64,000 nucleotides of DNA from Kitasatospora azatica KCTC 9699 (GCF_000744785.1 NZ_JQMO01000002.1:372001-436000), one strand, 5' to 3'. Counted from the first letter of the stretch, positions 50,577 through 60,594 are shown. Numbers and translations: made by a program. The notes: generated from the sequence alone by a model not told the origin.

Positions 50577-51587
50577 TCACGGAGGGGACGCGCCGACGCG
50601 CAGTCGACGGCGTGCGGAGTACCCGGCCAGCCCTACAGCGATGAGCAGGGCCGCGCCGTTGAACAGCGGGATGACCCAGAAGTCGGCGCCGAGCTGGCCG
50701 ATACCGGCAAGGCCGACGGCGAGGAAGGCGACCGCGACGACGGTTCCCAGCGCGTTGGCCCGTCCGGGTTTGATCGCGGTGGAGCCGAGCAGCGCGCCGA
50801 CGAAGGCGGGCAGCAGGTAGTCGATGCCGACGCTCGGGTTGCCGATCTGCTGTTGCGCGGCGAGCAGGACGCCTGCGAAGCCGGCGATCAGGCCCGATCC
50901 GGCGAAGGCGTAGACGCTGTAGCGGCGGGTGGGGATGCCGACGAGCTCGGCGGCGCGGGTGTTGGAGCCGATGACGTACATGTACCGGCCCAGCGGCAGT
51001 CGCTCCAGCGGCAACCACAGGGCGCCGGCGAGAGCGAGCACGTAGTACGCGGAGACCGGCAGGCCGAGGAACTTGGAGTTGTACAGGTCGGTGAAGGCGG
51101 ACGGCAGGCCGCCGGCTCCGGGGACGATCCTCGCGCCGCCGGTGATCCAGCCGGTGAAGGCGTACAGGATGCTGCCGGTGCCGAGAGTGGCGATGAAGGA
51201 GTTGATCTGCCCGAACTCGACGATGACACCGTTGAGGGTCCCGAAGGCCGCCCCTCCGAGGATCACCACGAGGCAGGCAAGGGGCCAGGGCCAGCCGCTG
51301 TTGACGATGAGTTGCAGCACTACGACGTGGGCGAAGCCGAGGCCGTAGCCGATGGAGAGATCGAACTTGCCGGTGACGATGGGGATCGTCGCGCCGAGCG
51401 CGAGGATGGCGGGGATCGACTGGTTGGACAGGATCGCCGAGATGTTGTCGAGAGTGGGAAAGGTGTCCGGCAGGGCGAGTGAGAAGATCAGGAACAGTAG
51501 GGCGGTGAGGGCCAGCAGGCCGTAGGTGCCGATGAGATGCCCGCGCCGGCGGCCCGGCCGCGATCGGCGGGAGGGGAATGTGGTCAT
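50577..51587 (-). CDS. Ribose-type ABC permease (RbsC-like)
   Basis: A 336-residue permease with about ten hydrophobic helices, the BPD_transp_2 pattern: IPIVTGKFDLSIGYGLGFAHVV, GTLNGVIVEFGQINSFIATLGTGSI, and YVIGSNTRAAELVGIPTRRYSVYAFAGSGLIAGFAGVL. It forms a homodimeric pore with the neighbouring double ATPase. ATG overlaps the ATPase stop (ATGA). First Met 51587. Confidence 0.9.
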   Translation of the reverse strand: MTTFPSRRSRPGRRRGHLIGTYGLLALTALLFLIFSLALPDTFPTLDNISAILSNQSIPAILALGATIPIVTGKFDLSIGYGLGFAHVVVLQLIVNSGWPWPLACLVVILGGAAFGTLNGVIVEFGQINSFIATLGTGSILYAFTGWITGGARIVPGAGGLPSAFTDLYNSKFLGLPVSAYYVLALAGALWLPLERLPLGRYMYVIGSNTRAAELVGIPTRRYSVYAFAGSGLIAGFAGVLLAAQQQIGNPSVGIDYLLPAFVGALLGSTAIKPGRANALGTVVAVAFLAVGLAGIGQLGADFWVIPLFNGAALLIAVGLAGYSARRRLRVGASPP

Positions 51588-53146
51588 CGGTCCGTTTCAG
51601 TTCCGGTGATGGCAGGCACGGCCGATGCGGCGTGGGTGAGTTCGGTGACGGTGAGGGCCGCGCCGGTCAGCTCGGCTGCCACGGTTCCGTGGACGAACAC
51701 CAGGGCGCGGTGGCACACGGTGGCGACCTCCTCGAAGTCGCTGGAGATGAGCAGGACCGCGAGGCCGGCGGCCAGCGCATCGTCGAGCAGCCGGTAGACC
51801 TCGGCCTTGGCCCCGACGTCCACGCTCGCGGTCGGCTCCTCGAGGATCAACAGCCGCCGCCTCACCCGGAGCCAGCGGCCGACCATGACCTTCTGCTGGT
51901 TCCCGCCGGACAGGCGGGCGATCGGCGCCTCGCTGTCGCGGGGCCGCACCGAGAACCGGTCGATCAGGGCGGTGGCCTCGGCGCGCTCGCGCCGGGGGCT
52001 GATCCAGTGCAGCGCCGGCAGACCGCCCACCCGAGGGTTGGCCATGAAGTTCTCACGTAGCGTCAGTTCTTCGGCGCAGCCTTCCTCCTGACGATTGCCG
52101 GTGACGAAGCCAGCCCCCGAGGCCACAGCCGCGGCGACCGTGTGCGGGGTGTACGGCCGACCGTCGAGCAGGGCCCGCCCAGCGAGGATCGGTCGGGAGC
52201 CTGCGAGAGCGCGGCCCAGATCGAGGTGGCCGGCGCCGGTGAGGCCCACCATGCCGAGGACTTCGCCGGCGTGCAGCTCCAAGCTCACCGGTCCGGTGTC
52301 CTGGGTCCGCACGCGGTCGAGGCTCAGCACCGTCGGGCCGTCGGCGGGGGCGCTCGAGCGGGCGGCTGGCCGCCCGCTCGGGCGATAGGCCGGTTCACGG
52401 CCCACGATGTCGCGCACCAGGCGCCCGGGGCTGTGGCCGGCGAGCGGCCCGGAGCTGATGAGGTGGCCGTCGCGCAGGACGGCGAAGGTGTCGGCGACCT
52501 TGTACACCTCGTCGAGCCGGTGGGTGACGTAGACGATGCCGCGCCCGCCGTCGCGCAGGGTCCGCAGCACGTCGAAGAGCCTGGCGCAGTCCGCGGCGGG
52601 GAGGCTGGCGGTCGGCTCGTCCAGGACGATGACCTTCGCTCGCGTCGCCAGCGCGCGGGCGATGGCGACCAGCGAGCGCTCGGCGGGGTCGAGGTCGGCG
52701 ATTCGCGCGTCCGCGTCGAGGTGTCCGGCGACGATCCCGAGAGCCTCGGCGCAACGCTCCCGGGTCTGCCGCCAGGAGATCAGGCCGCGACGGCGCGGGT
52801 AGCCGGTGACCAGGGCGATGTTCTCGGCGACCGTCATCCACTCGACGAGACCCAGGTCCTGGTGGATGAAGGACATGCTCCGGGAGGCGGCTTCGGTGCC
52901 GAGCGGGTGCCCGGCCACCGTCACCTCACCCTCGTCCGCGTGGTAGACCCCGGCGAGCGTTTTGATGAGGGTGGATTTTCCGGCGCCGTTCGGTCCGAGA
53001 AGGGCCAGGATGCTGTACCGGTGGATGTCGAGGTCGACCCCGGCCAGTGCGAGGGTGCCCCCGAACCGCTTGCTGAGACCGCGGACCCGGACGAATGGAC
53101 GCGGGCGCGCGGGTGGGCCCGCTGAGGTGTCGGAAGCGTCGTGCAT
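51584..53146 (-). CDS. Ribose-type ABC ATPase with two nucleotide-binding domains (RbsA-like)
   Basis: A 520-residue fusion of two ABC domains. The first has LLGPNGAGKSTLIKTLAG, ARIADLDPAERSLVAIARAL (a divergent signature, as is common in the family) and VIVLDEPTASLP. The second has VLGMVGLTGAGHLDLGRALAG in place of a true Walker A, plus IARLSGGNQQKVMVGRWL and LLILEEPTASVD. The arrangement matches sugar importers such as RbsA and MglA. First gene of the transporter operon; a 12-bp palindrome (ACGGTGCACCGT, 53243-53254) lies about 100 bp upstream. Confidence 0.9.
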   Translation of the reverse strand: MHDASDTSAGPPARPRPFVRVRGLSKRFGGTLALAGVDLDIHRYSILALLGPNGAGKSTLIKTLAGVYHADEGEVTVAGHPLGTEAASRSMSFIHQDLGLVEWMTVAENIALVTGYPRRRGLISWRQTRERCAEALGIVAGHLDADARIADLDPAERSLVAIARALATRAKVIVLDEPTASLPAADCARLFDVLRTLRDGGRGIVYVTHRLDEVYKVADTFAVLRDGHLISSGPLAGHSPGRLVRDIVGREPAYRPSGRPAARSSAPADGPTVLSLDRVRTQDTGPVSLELHAGEVLGMVGLTGAGHLDLGRALAGSRPILAGRALLDGRPYTPHTVAAAVASGAGFVTGNRQEEGCAEELTLRENFMANPRVGGLPALHWISPRRERAEATALIDRFSVRPRDSEAPIARLSGGNQQKVMVGRWLRVRRRLLILEEPTASVDVGAKAEVYRLLDDALAAGLAVLLISSDFEEVATVCHRALVFVHGTVAAELTGAALTVTELTHAASAVPAITGTETDR

Positions 53147-53322
53147 GGACCTCTCCAGGGCTCGGCCACCGAGTCCTTCCGACCTGCGTCGGGAGCACTA
53201 CTGAGCGCCTGGCGGTGCGATTCGCCGCATTTGCGCCTTCTTACGGTGCACCGTTCCTACCAGCTGATCCGGGCCACCGCATTGCTGACACGCCACTGCC
53301 TCCCTGATCTACCGAAGGTGAC

Positions 53323-56217
53323 TCATTCCGCGCCCGGAAAATCCGCCAGATGACCGGCTGTTCCGGAGACACCTTCAGGCGCCTCGATGGCGCACTCGGC
53401 CCAGATGACCTTGCCTCGGGCGGTGTAGCGGGTGCCCCAGGCCTGGGCGAGCTGTGCGACGAGGAACAGGCCGCGGCCTCCCTCGTCGGTGGTGGCCGCG
53501 TGGCGCAGGTGCGGGGCGGTGCTGCTGGCGTCGGAGACCTCGCAGATCAAGGTGCGGTCGTGGATCAGGCGTACCTGGATGGGCTCGATGCCGTAGCGGA
53601 TGGCATTGGTGACCAGCTCGCTGAGGAGCAGCTCGACGGCGAACGCGACCTCCTCCAGCCCCCAGTCGCCGAGCCTGCGGGAGGCGGCGGCCCGCACGTC
53701 GTGGACGCGAGCCGGGTCGGCAGACACGTCCCAGGTGGCGATCCGGCCGGGGTGCAGGGCACGGGTGCGGGCGACGAGCAGCGTGACGTCGTCGACGGGG
53801 TGGTCGGGTACCACGGCGTCCATCACCGCGCGGCAGGTGTCCTCGGGCGAGCGGCCCGGGTGGACCAGAGCGCGGCACAGCTCATCGAGGGCCGTGTCGA
53901 TGTCGCGGTTGCGGTCCTCGATGAGACCGTCGGAGTAGAGGACCAGCTGGCTGCCCTCGGGGAGGTGGAGCTCGGCGGTTTCGAAGGGGAGGCCGCCCAG
54001 GCCGAGAGGGGGCCCGGCGGGCAGGTCGGGGAGGGTCACCGTGCCGTCGGGGCGGACCACCGCGGGCGGCGGGTGGCCGGCGCGGGCCACCGTACAGCGC
54101 TGCGACGTCGGGTCGTAGATGGCATACAGGCAGGTCGCCCCGATGATGCCGCCGCTGCCGCCGGCCGGGCCCTCGCAGCTCTCCTCGGAGTCGAGGCGGC
54201 CCACGAGATTGTCCAGGTGGGTGAGGAGTTCGTCGGGGGCGAGGTCCAGTTCGGAGAAGTTGTGCACGGCGGTACGCAGGCGGCCCATGGTGGCGGCGGC
54301 GTGCAGGCCGTGGCCGACGACATCGCCGACGACCAGGGCGACACGGGCGCCGGAGAGGGGGATGACGTCGAACCAGTCGCCGCCCACTCCGGATTCGGCG
54401 GGCAGATAGCGGTGGGCGACGTCGACGGCGCTCTGCTCGGGCAGGCCGTGCGGGAGCAGGCTGCGCTGCAGGGCCAGGACCATGGTGTGTTCGCGGGTGT
54501 AGCGGCGGGCGTTGTCGATGCAGATGGCAGCGCGGGTGGAGAGCTCCTGGGCCAGTGAGCGGTCGTCGTCCCCGAAGGGGGCGGGGTCCTGCGAGCGGTA
54601 GAAGCTGGCGATGCCCAGTGCCACGCCGCGGGCGAGCAGCGGGACGGCGATGAGGGAGTGGACGTTCTGTGCGAGGAGCCGCTCGGCATGCTCGGGGTCC
54701 TGGGAGAGCCAGCCGGCAGCCGCCCTCAGGTCGGGTTCCAGCACCGCCCGCCCGCTGGCCAGGCAGCGGAGCTGGGGCGTGGTGGGGCGAAGGTCGACCC
54801 GCTCGCCGACCGGGTAGAAGGGGCATTCGTCGCTGATGCCGTGCACCACCGTGCGGTGCAGGTCGCTGCGGGGGTCGGCGGACTCCTCGCCGCGCAGTAC
54901 GGCTTCGGGAAGGTCGATGGTGACGAAGTCGGCCAAGCGGGGCACGGCCATCTCGGCGAGTTCCTGGGCGGTGCGGGCCACGTCCAGGCTGGTGCCGATG
55001 CGGGTGCTGGCCTCGGACAGCAACTCGAGGCGACGTCGCGCCTCGACGGCGTACTTCCCCACTCCCGGCTCGCCCACGAGCAGCAGCCCGGTGACCGCGC
55101 CGCCCGCCGGGTCACCGGTGGTGCCGGGTGCGCCGGCTGCACCGGCCGTGCTGACCGTGCTGGCGGAGGGACTGGGCAGGTGGCCGGGCAGGTGCCGGGG
55201 CGGCGGGGCGGCGGGGATTGCGGCGTACCCCGAGAGGTCGAGCGGCTCGCCGGCGACAGCAGGGGCGGCCAGGTGCTGCTGCAGCGACTCGTCATGGAGC
55301 ACCGCCTCGATGGCGACGCCTTCCACCCCGGACGGGCTCGTCACCGGACGGCTCAGCAGGGTGACCCGCCGGCCGAGCGGCAGGGTCACCTCGATGGCGG
55401 CCCGCTGGGCCAGGGCGATCAGCTCGGTGGCCTTCTCCTTGAGGATCACCTGATCACGCCAGTCCAGTCCGCTCGGGGCCGGCCCGTCCATCCCGATCAG
55501 GAACCCGTCCGCGGTCGTATCACCGGCCTGCGCGCGAAGCCTCGATTCGAGATACGCCCGCAGCAAGGCTCGCTCTCGCGCCGAACTGTGCTCCAGCAGT
55601 CGCCGTTCGATGGCGGCGGCCGCCTTGCGGATCACGACGTCCAGCTCCGGGTCCGCGTAGGAGCGCGGATAGCCGAGGCAGAGGACGCCCTCGATACACC
55701 CGCTGAGGGGGTCGCGAACGGGAATGGCAGAGCAAGCGTTCGACTGGGAGCGCTCGGCGAAGTGCTCGGCTCCGTAGACCTGGCAGAGCCGCCGCTCCGC
55801 GAGTGCGAGGCCGATACCGTTGGTGCCCCCGAACTTCTCGGCGAAAACGAAACCCGGGACGCTCTGGAACTCGGGGAGATGCCTGACCATGGACCTTTCG
55901 CCGAATCGGCGTTGCAGCACCGTCCCGCCCCCGTCGGCGAGGGCCACGTTCATCCGACTGCCCGCGAACTTGGATTCCAGCCGGTCGAGCACGGGTCCGG
56001 CCGCGCGAACGAGTCGGCCGTCCAGATCGAAGTCCTTCCGATACGGAAGCTCGATCCGGTCCGGCGAGAGCCCCAGCAACTGACAGCGCTGCCACGAGCT
56101 CAAGATCAGGCTTCGCACGCCTCCCGATGCTGATCCACCGTGCAGGACCTGCTCACGGACCCGTGCGGGACCTACGTCCTCGCTACCGGAACCCGTCAGG
56201 ATCGCCACCGCGCTCAC
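53323..56217 (-). CDS. GAF / SpoIIE phosphatase / histidine-kinase-type ATPase fusion protein
   Basis: A 964-residue signalling protein. Residues 33-210 resemble the sensor of AcoR/DhaR sigma-54 activators (SLILSSWQRCQLLGLSPDRI, KFGGTNGIGLALAERR). At 379-390 a P-loop-like LLLVGEPGVGKYAV remains where such activators have their AAA domain, which is absent. A second GAF domain follows (about 400-570), then a SpoIIE/PP2C phosphatase (GGDWFDVIPL, GDVVGHGLHAA, YSDGLIEDRN) and a C-terminal HATPase (ELVTNAIRYG, GGRGLFLV). It probably controls an anti-sigma antagonist. GTG at 56217 has a poorly spaced ribosome site; GTG at 56208 is possible. Confidence 0.9.
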   Translation of the reverse strand: MSAVAILTGSGSEDVGPARVREQVLHGGSASGGVRSLILSSWQRCQLLGLSPDRIELPYRKDFDLDGRLVRAAGPVLDRLESKFAGSRMNVALADGGGTVLQRRFGERSMVRHLPEFQSVPGFVFAEKFGGTNGIGLALAERRLCQVYGAEHFAERSQSNACSAIPVRDPLSGCIEGVLCLGYPRSYADPELDVVIRKAAAAIERRLLEHSSARERALLRAYLESRLRAQAGDTTADGFLIGMDGPAPSGLDWRDQVILKEKATELIALAQRAAIEVTLPLGRRVTLLSRPVTSPSGVEGVAIEAVLHDESLQQHLAAPAVAGEPLDLSGYAAIPAAPPPRHLPGHLPSPSASTVSTAGAAGAPGTTGDPAGGAVTGLLLVGEPGVGKYAVEARRRLELLSEASTRIGTSLDVARTAQELAEMAVPRLADFVTIDLPEAVLRGEESADPRSDLHRTVVHGISDECPFYPVGERVDLRPTTPQLRCLASGRAVLEPDLRAAAGWLSQDPEHAERLLAQNVHSLIAVPLLARGVALGIASFYRSQDPAPFGDDDRSLAQELSTRAAICIDNARRYTREHTMVLALQRSLLPHGLPEQSAVDVAHRYLPAESGVGGDWFDVIPLSGARVALVVGDVVGHGLHAAATMGRLRTAVHNFSELDLAPDELLTHLDNLVGRLDSEESCEGPAGGSGGIIGATCLYAIYDPTSQRCTVARAGHPPPAVVRPDGTVTLPDLPAGPPLGLGGLPFETAELHLPEGSQLVLYSDGLIEDRNRDIDTALDELCRALVHPGRSPEDTCRAVMDAVVPDHPVDDVTLLVARTRALHPGRIATWDVSADPARVHDVRAAASRRLGDWGLEEVAFAVELLLSELVTNAIRYGIEPIQVRLIHDRTLICEVSDASSTAPHLRHAATTDEGGRGLFLVAQLAQAWGTRYTARGKVIWAECAIEAPEGVSGTAGHLADFPGAE

Positions 56218-56347
56218 ACTCCAAGGAGCTGCACCCTTTGAGGCAATTTTAGGACCTTGTCCACCACGCGGTGCTTACCCGTCGGTCGCACACGTCACCC
56301 GGCCGACGCACCATTGGCTGTACGGGGAAGCAGGGGCGAGGAGCGCC

Positions 56348-57232
56348 ATGACCCGCGACGAGTTCGACGCACTCTTCGACCAGCTGCGCCGCGACCAGCT
56401 CCCCGATCCGGTCACCAGGACGCGACGCGTGACGGCGGCGGGACTCGTGCGCACCGGTGAGGTCGTCGCGATGGGGCGGCCGTGGGACAGCGTTCCAGGG
56501 CCCGACAACCGCAGGCCGGCGCTGCATCAGATGACCGAACTGGCAGACGTCACGGCCGCGGAGCCGACCGTGCACAAGGACTTCATCGCCTCCGACTACC
56601 ACGGGAAGGCGCAGACGCACCTGGACGCGCTCTGCCACATCGCGTACCGCGGACTGCTCTTCGCCGCAGTGCCGGCGCGGAAGGTCTTCACGTCCCGAGG
56701 TGCCTCCTACGGCGCGGTGACCGACCTGCTACCCGGCCTGGTGGGGCGAGGTGTCCTACTGGACGTGGCACGTCTGCGCGGCCTTGACTGGCTGGAGCCG
56801 GGAGAGGCGGTCGGCGGCCCGGAGCTGCTCGTCTGCGCCGACGAACAAGGCACCCGGCTGGAGCACGGAGACATCCTCCTCGTCCGCACGGGCCACCTTG
56901 CCCGACGGAGGCGGTTGGGCCCGTGGGACCCGGAAGACCTCAGTGCGGGACTCCACCCCACCGCCATGCGCGTGCTGAGCGAGTCGCGGGCCTCGGCATT
57001 GGGCAGTGACGGCGACAGCGACGTGCGTCCGAGCCCCGTCGACGGCGTCCACTCGCCGATCCACGTGCTGGCCATCACCGCCATGGGGCTGCCCCTGATC
57101 GACAACCTGGACCTGGAGGCCCTGGCCGAGACGTGCGCGCGCACCTCTCGGTGGGAGTTCCTCTTCGTCGCCGCGCCCCTGAACATCCCCCGGGGCACCG
57201 GCTCCCCGGTCAATCCGCTTGCGGTCTTCTGA
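56348..57232 (+). CDS. Cyclase-family metal-dependent hydrolase (kynurenine-formamidase-like)
   Basis: A 294-residue enzyme of PF04199. The metal motif is DYHGKAQTHLDALCHIAYRG (HxxxxTHxDxxxH), with GVLLDVARLRGLDWLEPGE, HGDILLVRTGH and SPIHVLAITAMGLPLIDNLDL in the usual order. The family hydrolyses N-formylkynurenine, isatin and other lactams or amides. ATG at 56348 just upstream of the domain. It is divergent from the GAF/SpoIIE gene and 130 bp before a PucR regulator on the same strand, so it may belong to the ring-opening theme that follows. Confidence 0.85.
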   Translation: MTRDEFDALFDQLRRDQLPDPVTRTRRVTAAGLVRTGEVVAMGRPWDSVPGPDNRRPALHQMTELADVTAAEPTVHKDFIASDYHGKAQTHLDALCHIAYRGLLFAAVPARKVFTSRGASYGAVTDLLPGLVGRGVLLDVARLRGLDWLEPGEAVGGPELLVCADEQGTRLEHGDILLVRTGHLARRRRLGPWDPEDLSAGLHPTAMRVLSESRASALGSDGDSDVRPSPVDGVHSPIHVLAITAMGLPLIDNLDLEALAETCARTSRWEFLFVAAPLNIPRGTGSPVNPLAVF

Positions 57233-57362
57233 GTTCGGTCATGCCGCCACAGGGTCCCAGGCTGATGACAGCGGCCGGGGCGTAGACTCCGCGGAATCGA
57301 AAGTGCCGGATCCGGTTCAAGCACCGAGCCCGGCTTCAGCACACTCCGCAAGGTCGGTCCAG

Positions 57363-59006
57363 GTGAGCGACGAGACACATCCCGTGCCGGACGCGCGGGG
57401 CCCAGTCGGCCGGCTCACCGTGCGTGACGTGCTGGGACTGGACCTGATGGCGACCTGGGGCCCCGAGGTGGTGGCCGGTGCGGCACACCTGGACCGACCG
57501 GTGCGCTGGCTGCACGTGGCCGAGGCGGCCGACGTGGGGGTGATGCTGACCGGCGGCGAGATCGTGCTCACCACCGGCCTGCTGCTGGTCGGCGATGAGC
57601 AGGCCCAGGTCGCCTACATCGAGTCGATGCAGCGCGCCGATGTCGCGGCCGTGCTGCTGGGTCTGGGCCGGGCCTTCCGGACCACGCCGCCGGCGATGCG
57701 GCGGGCGGCGGAGCGGTGCGGCGTGCCGCTGATCGTGCTGCACCGTCCGGCGCCGTTCTCCCAGCTCACCGAGGAGGTGCACTCCCGGTTGGTGCACGGC
57801 AGGTTCGCCGCGCTCAACCTCTCCGACCGGATCCGCTCCTCGCTCACCGCGCTCAACCTCTCCGGCGCCCCACTGCAGCAGTTGCTCGACGAGATCGCGG
57901 CCTTCGGAGGCTGCCCGGCTGTCGTGGCCAACCTGGCGCACCGGGTACTGGCCACCGCGGGCGACCGGAACTCGCTGAGCGAACTGATGCGCGACTGGGA
58001 CCGGGTCTCGCGACAGGTCGCCGAGCTGGTGCGGAACGACCCGGTGACGGTCGGCCCGGACGGCTGGATCGTGGCGGCGCTGGAGGCCCGCGGCCAGCGT
58101 TGGGGGCAGCTGGTCCTGTTCGGCTACCCGGGCTCCGAGGAGTCCGGCCAGATGCTGGGGCAGCGCGCCGCCGAGGCACTGGCCATGAACCGTCTGCTCG
58201 GTGACCGTGACCGGAGTTGGGAGGACCACGCGGCGGAATCGCTGCTCAGCGACCTGGCCGCGGGTGCGGCCCGGCCGGAGCAGCTGCTCACCCGGGTCCG
58301 GGCCGCCGGACTGCCGGTGAACCGACGCACCTTCGTACCCGTGGTGGTCCGCGAGCTGGTCGGCAGGGTGGCCGACAAGGAGGGCCTGCCGCAGTTGCTC
58401 GACCGGATCCTCGGCGAGGAGGCGGTGGCGGGCCTGGTGGGGAGCATCGGCGTGGACGGAACGGCGGTGCTGCTGAGCGTCCCGCACGACCAGGACGCCG
58501 ACGCGGTGCTGCGGCGCGTCGCGGTGCAGACCCACGAGCGGCTGGCGGCCCGGGGCCGCAGGGCCGTGGTCGGGGCGGGCTTCGGGTGCGCGGTGCTCGA
58601 CGAGGTACGCCGGTCCTTCGTCGAGGCGGTGCACGTCGCGGACGCCGCACTGGCCGCACCCGCGGCCACCGCGGTGGCGCGCCTGCGTGACGTGCGGCTG
58701 CGCGGGCTGGTCCGGCTGCTGCGGGACGAGCCGGAGCTGCAGGCGTTCATCGAACGGGAGCTCGGGCCGCTGCTGGAGAAGCCGCCGCTGCTGGAGGTCC
58801 TGCGGACCTATCTGGGGAGCGGCCGCAACAAGTCGCTGGCCGCCCAGGTGCACCACATCAGCCGGCCCGCGCTGTACCGGCGACTGGAGAGCATCCAGGC
58901 GCTGCTGGACGTCGACCTGGACGACTGGGAGCAGCTGACCTCGCTCTACGTCGCGCTGCTGGCCCACGAGGCGCAGCGGGCAGTGGGCCCGGAGGCCGCC
59001 TGGTGA
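57363..59006 (+). CDS. PucR-family regulator, probably of the pyrimidine/hydantoin operon
   Basis: A 547-residue regulator with the PucR N-domain (RLTVRDVLGLDLMATWGPEV, HLDRPVRWLHVAEAADVGVM, GGEIVLTTGLLL) and the C-terminal HTH_30 (LLEVLRTYLGSGRNKSLAAQ, HHISRPALYRRLESIQALL). GTG start at 57363. It is convergent with the NCS1-hydA operon, ending 34 bp from it. PucR-type regulators typically answer to nitrogen status or to a purine or pyrimidine intermediate, so it is the best candidate for control of that operon. Confidence 0.9.
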   Translation: MSDETHPVPDARGPVGRLTVRDVLGLDLMATWGPEVVAGAAHLDRPVRWLHVAEAADVGVMLTGGEIVLTTGLLLVGDEQAQVAYIESMQRADVAAVLLGLGRAFRTTPPAMRRAAERCGVPLIVLHRPAPFSQLTEEVHSRLVHGRFAALNLSDRIRSSLTALNLSGAPLQQLLDEIAAFGGCPAVVANLAHRVLATAGDRNSLSELMRDWDRVSRQVAELVRNDPVTVGPDGWIVAALEARGQRWGQLVLFGYPGSEESGQMLGQRAAEALAMNRLLGDRDRSWEDHAAESLLSDLAAGAARPEQLLTRVRAAGLPVNRRTFVPVVVRELVGRVADKEGLPQLLDRILGEEAVAGLVGSIGVDGTAVLLSVPHDQDADAVLRRVAVQTHERLAARGRRAVVGAGFGCAVLDEVRRSFVEAVHVADAALAAPAATAVARLRDVRLRGLVRLLRDEPELQAFIERELGPLLEKPPLLEVLRTYLGSGRNKSLAAQVHHISRPALYRRLESIQALLDVDLDDWEQLTSLYVALLAHEAQRAVGPEAAW

Positions 59007-59040
59007 GGAGGAACCAGGCGGCCCGTCGTGGTGGCCGGCC

Positions 59041-60594
59041 TCAGACCTCGGCCGTGGCCGGCTCGTACGCGGCCGGTACGGCCCGCTGCACGGGCGGGGC
59101 CAACCGGGTGAGGGCGACGTAGAGCACCAGCGAGGAGGCCAGGCCGACGGCCCAGCCGTAGTCGGCGAGCGGCTGGAGGAAGCCGATCACGCCGCCGGTC
59201 GGGAAGGGGCCGCCGTAGGAGCCGCCGACGGCCAGCAGTCCGCCGACGACGAAGGCCGCCACCGCCCTCCAGTTCCAGCCCGAGGCGTACCAGTAGCGGC
59301 CGCCGGGGGTGTAGAGCTGGTCCAGCTCCAGGTGGGTGCGGCGGATGATCCAGTAGTCGGCGATGAGGATGCCGGCGACGGTGCCGAGCAGGCCGCCGAC
59401 CACGCCGAGCCAGGTGAAGATGTAGATGTGCGGGTCGGCGACGAGCTTCCAGGGGAAGATCACGATGCCGACCACGCAGGCGATCAGCGCGCCGGTACGG
59501 AAGCTGATGATCTTCGGCAGCAGGTTGGAGAGGTCGTACGCGGGGCTGACCACGTTGGCGGCGATGTTCACCGACAGGGTTGCGACCAGCACCACCAGCA
59601 GCGCGAAGAGGGTGCCCGCCACGCTGTCCATCTTGGCGGCGAGCGCGATCGGGTCCCAGATCGGCGTGCCGTAGACGGCCTGGGAACCGGAGGTGACCAG
59701 GACCGAGAGCAGGGCGAAGAGGGTCATCGTGGTGGGCAGGCCGAGCGCCTGGCCGCGGATCTGGGCCTTCTGGCTGCCGCCGAAGCGGGTGAAGTCGGGG
59801 ATGTTGAGCGACAGCGTCGACCAGAAGCCGATCATGCCCATCAGCGACGGGAAGAAGATCTTCCAGAAGCCGCTGCCCCAGCCCAGCTTGGACGGCTGGT
59901 CGAGCAGCGGGCCGAAGCCTCCGGCCTTGACCGCGATCCAGGCGAGCAGGGCCAGCGCGCCGACGATGACGAAGGGCGCGGCCCAGTTCTCGAACCGGCG
60001 CAGCGTCTCCATGCCGCGGACGATGATGGCGATCTCCAGCGCGCAGAAGAGCAGGAAGGAGAGCCACTGCGTCCAGGGGAAGCCGCCGACAGCCGAGGCG
60101 GTCTGCCAGCCGTGGCCGAGGAGCTTGCCGGCGAGCAGGAAGATGCCCTCGCCGCCGATCCAGCTCTGGATCCCGAACCAGGCGCAGGCGACCGCGGCAC
60201 GGATCAGTGCGGGGAGGTTGGCGCCGCGCAGGCCGAACGCGGCGCGGGCGAAGACCGGGAAGGGGATGCCGTACTTGGTGCCGGCGTGTCCGGTGAGCAG
60301 CATCGGGACCAGCACGATGACGTTGGCCAGGGCGATGGTCAGCACCGCCTGCTTCCAGTCCATGCCGAGCGCTACCAGCCCCGAGGCGAGGGTCCAGGAG
60401 GGGATGTTGTGGGCCATGCCGACCCACAACGCCAGGAAGTTGTACGTGGTCCAGCGTCTGCGCCCGACCGGGACCGGTACGAGGTCCTCATTGGTGAAGC
60501 GCGGGTCGCTGGGAGCGACTCCGGCGGCGAGTTCGACTCGTCCGTCGGGATGGGTGGTCTGCGCCGCCGTGGGCTGGGGGGTGATTGTGGACAT
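59041..60594 (-). CDS. NCS1-family nucleobase/hydantoin/allantoin transporter
   Basis: A 517-residue transporter with 12 predicted helices. N-terminal DPRFTNEDLVPVPVGRRRWTTYNFLALWVGMAHNIPSW is the NCS1 signature. Further on are CAWFGIQSWIGGEGI, FWSTLSLNIPDFTRFGGSQKAQIRGQ and VSPAYDLSNLLPKIISFRTGA, matching Mhp1/PucI-type carriers. Likely imports uracil, thymine, allantoin or hydantoin by Na+ or H+ coupling. ATG at 60594. Last gene of the minus-strand operon, about 100 bp after the LLM gene. Confidence 0.9.
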   Translation of the reverse strand: MSTITPQPTAAQTTHPDGRVELAAGVAPSDPRFTNEDLVPVPVGRRRWTTYNFLALWVGMAHNIPSWTLASGLVALGMDWKQAVLTIALANVIVLVPMLLTGHAGTKYGIPFPVFARAAFGLRGANLPALIRAAVACAWFGIQSWIGGEGIFLLAGKLLGHGWQTASAVGGFPWTQWLSFLLFCALEIAIIVRGMETLRRFENWAAPFVIVGALALLAWIAVKAGGFGPLLDQPSKLGWGSGFWKIFFPSLMGMIGFWSTLSLNIPDFTRFGGSQKAQIRGQALGLPTTMTLFALLSVLVTSGSQAVYGTPIWDPIALAAKMDSVAGTLFALLVVLVATLSVNIAANVVSPAYDLSNLLPKIISFRTGALIACVVGIVIFPWKLVADPHIYIFTWLGVVGGLLGTVAGILIADYWIIRRTHLELDQLYTPGGRYWYASGWNWRAVAAFVVGGLLAVGGSYGGPFPTGGVIGFLQPLADYGWAVGLASSLVLYVALTRLAPPVQRAVPAAYEPATAEV

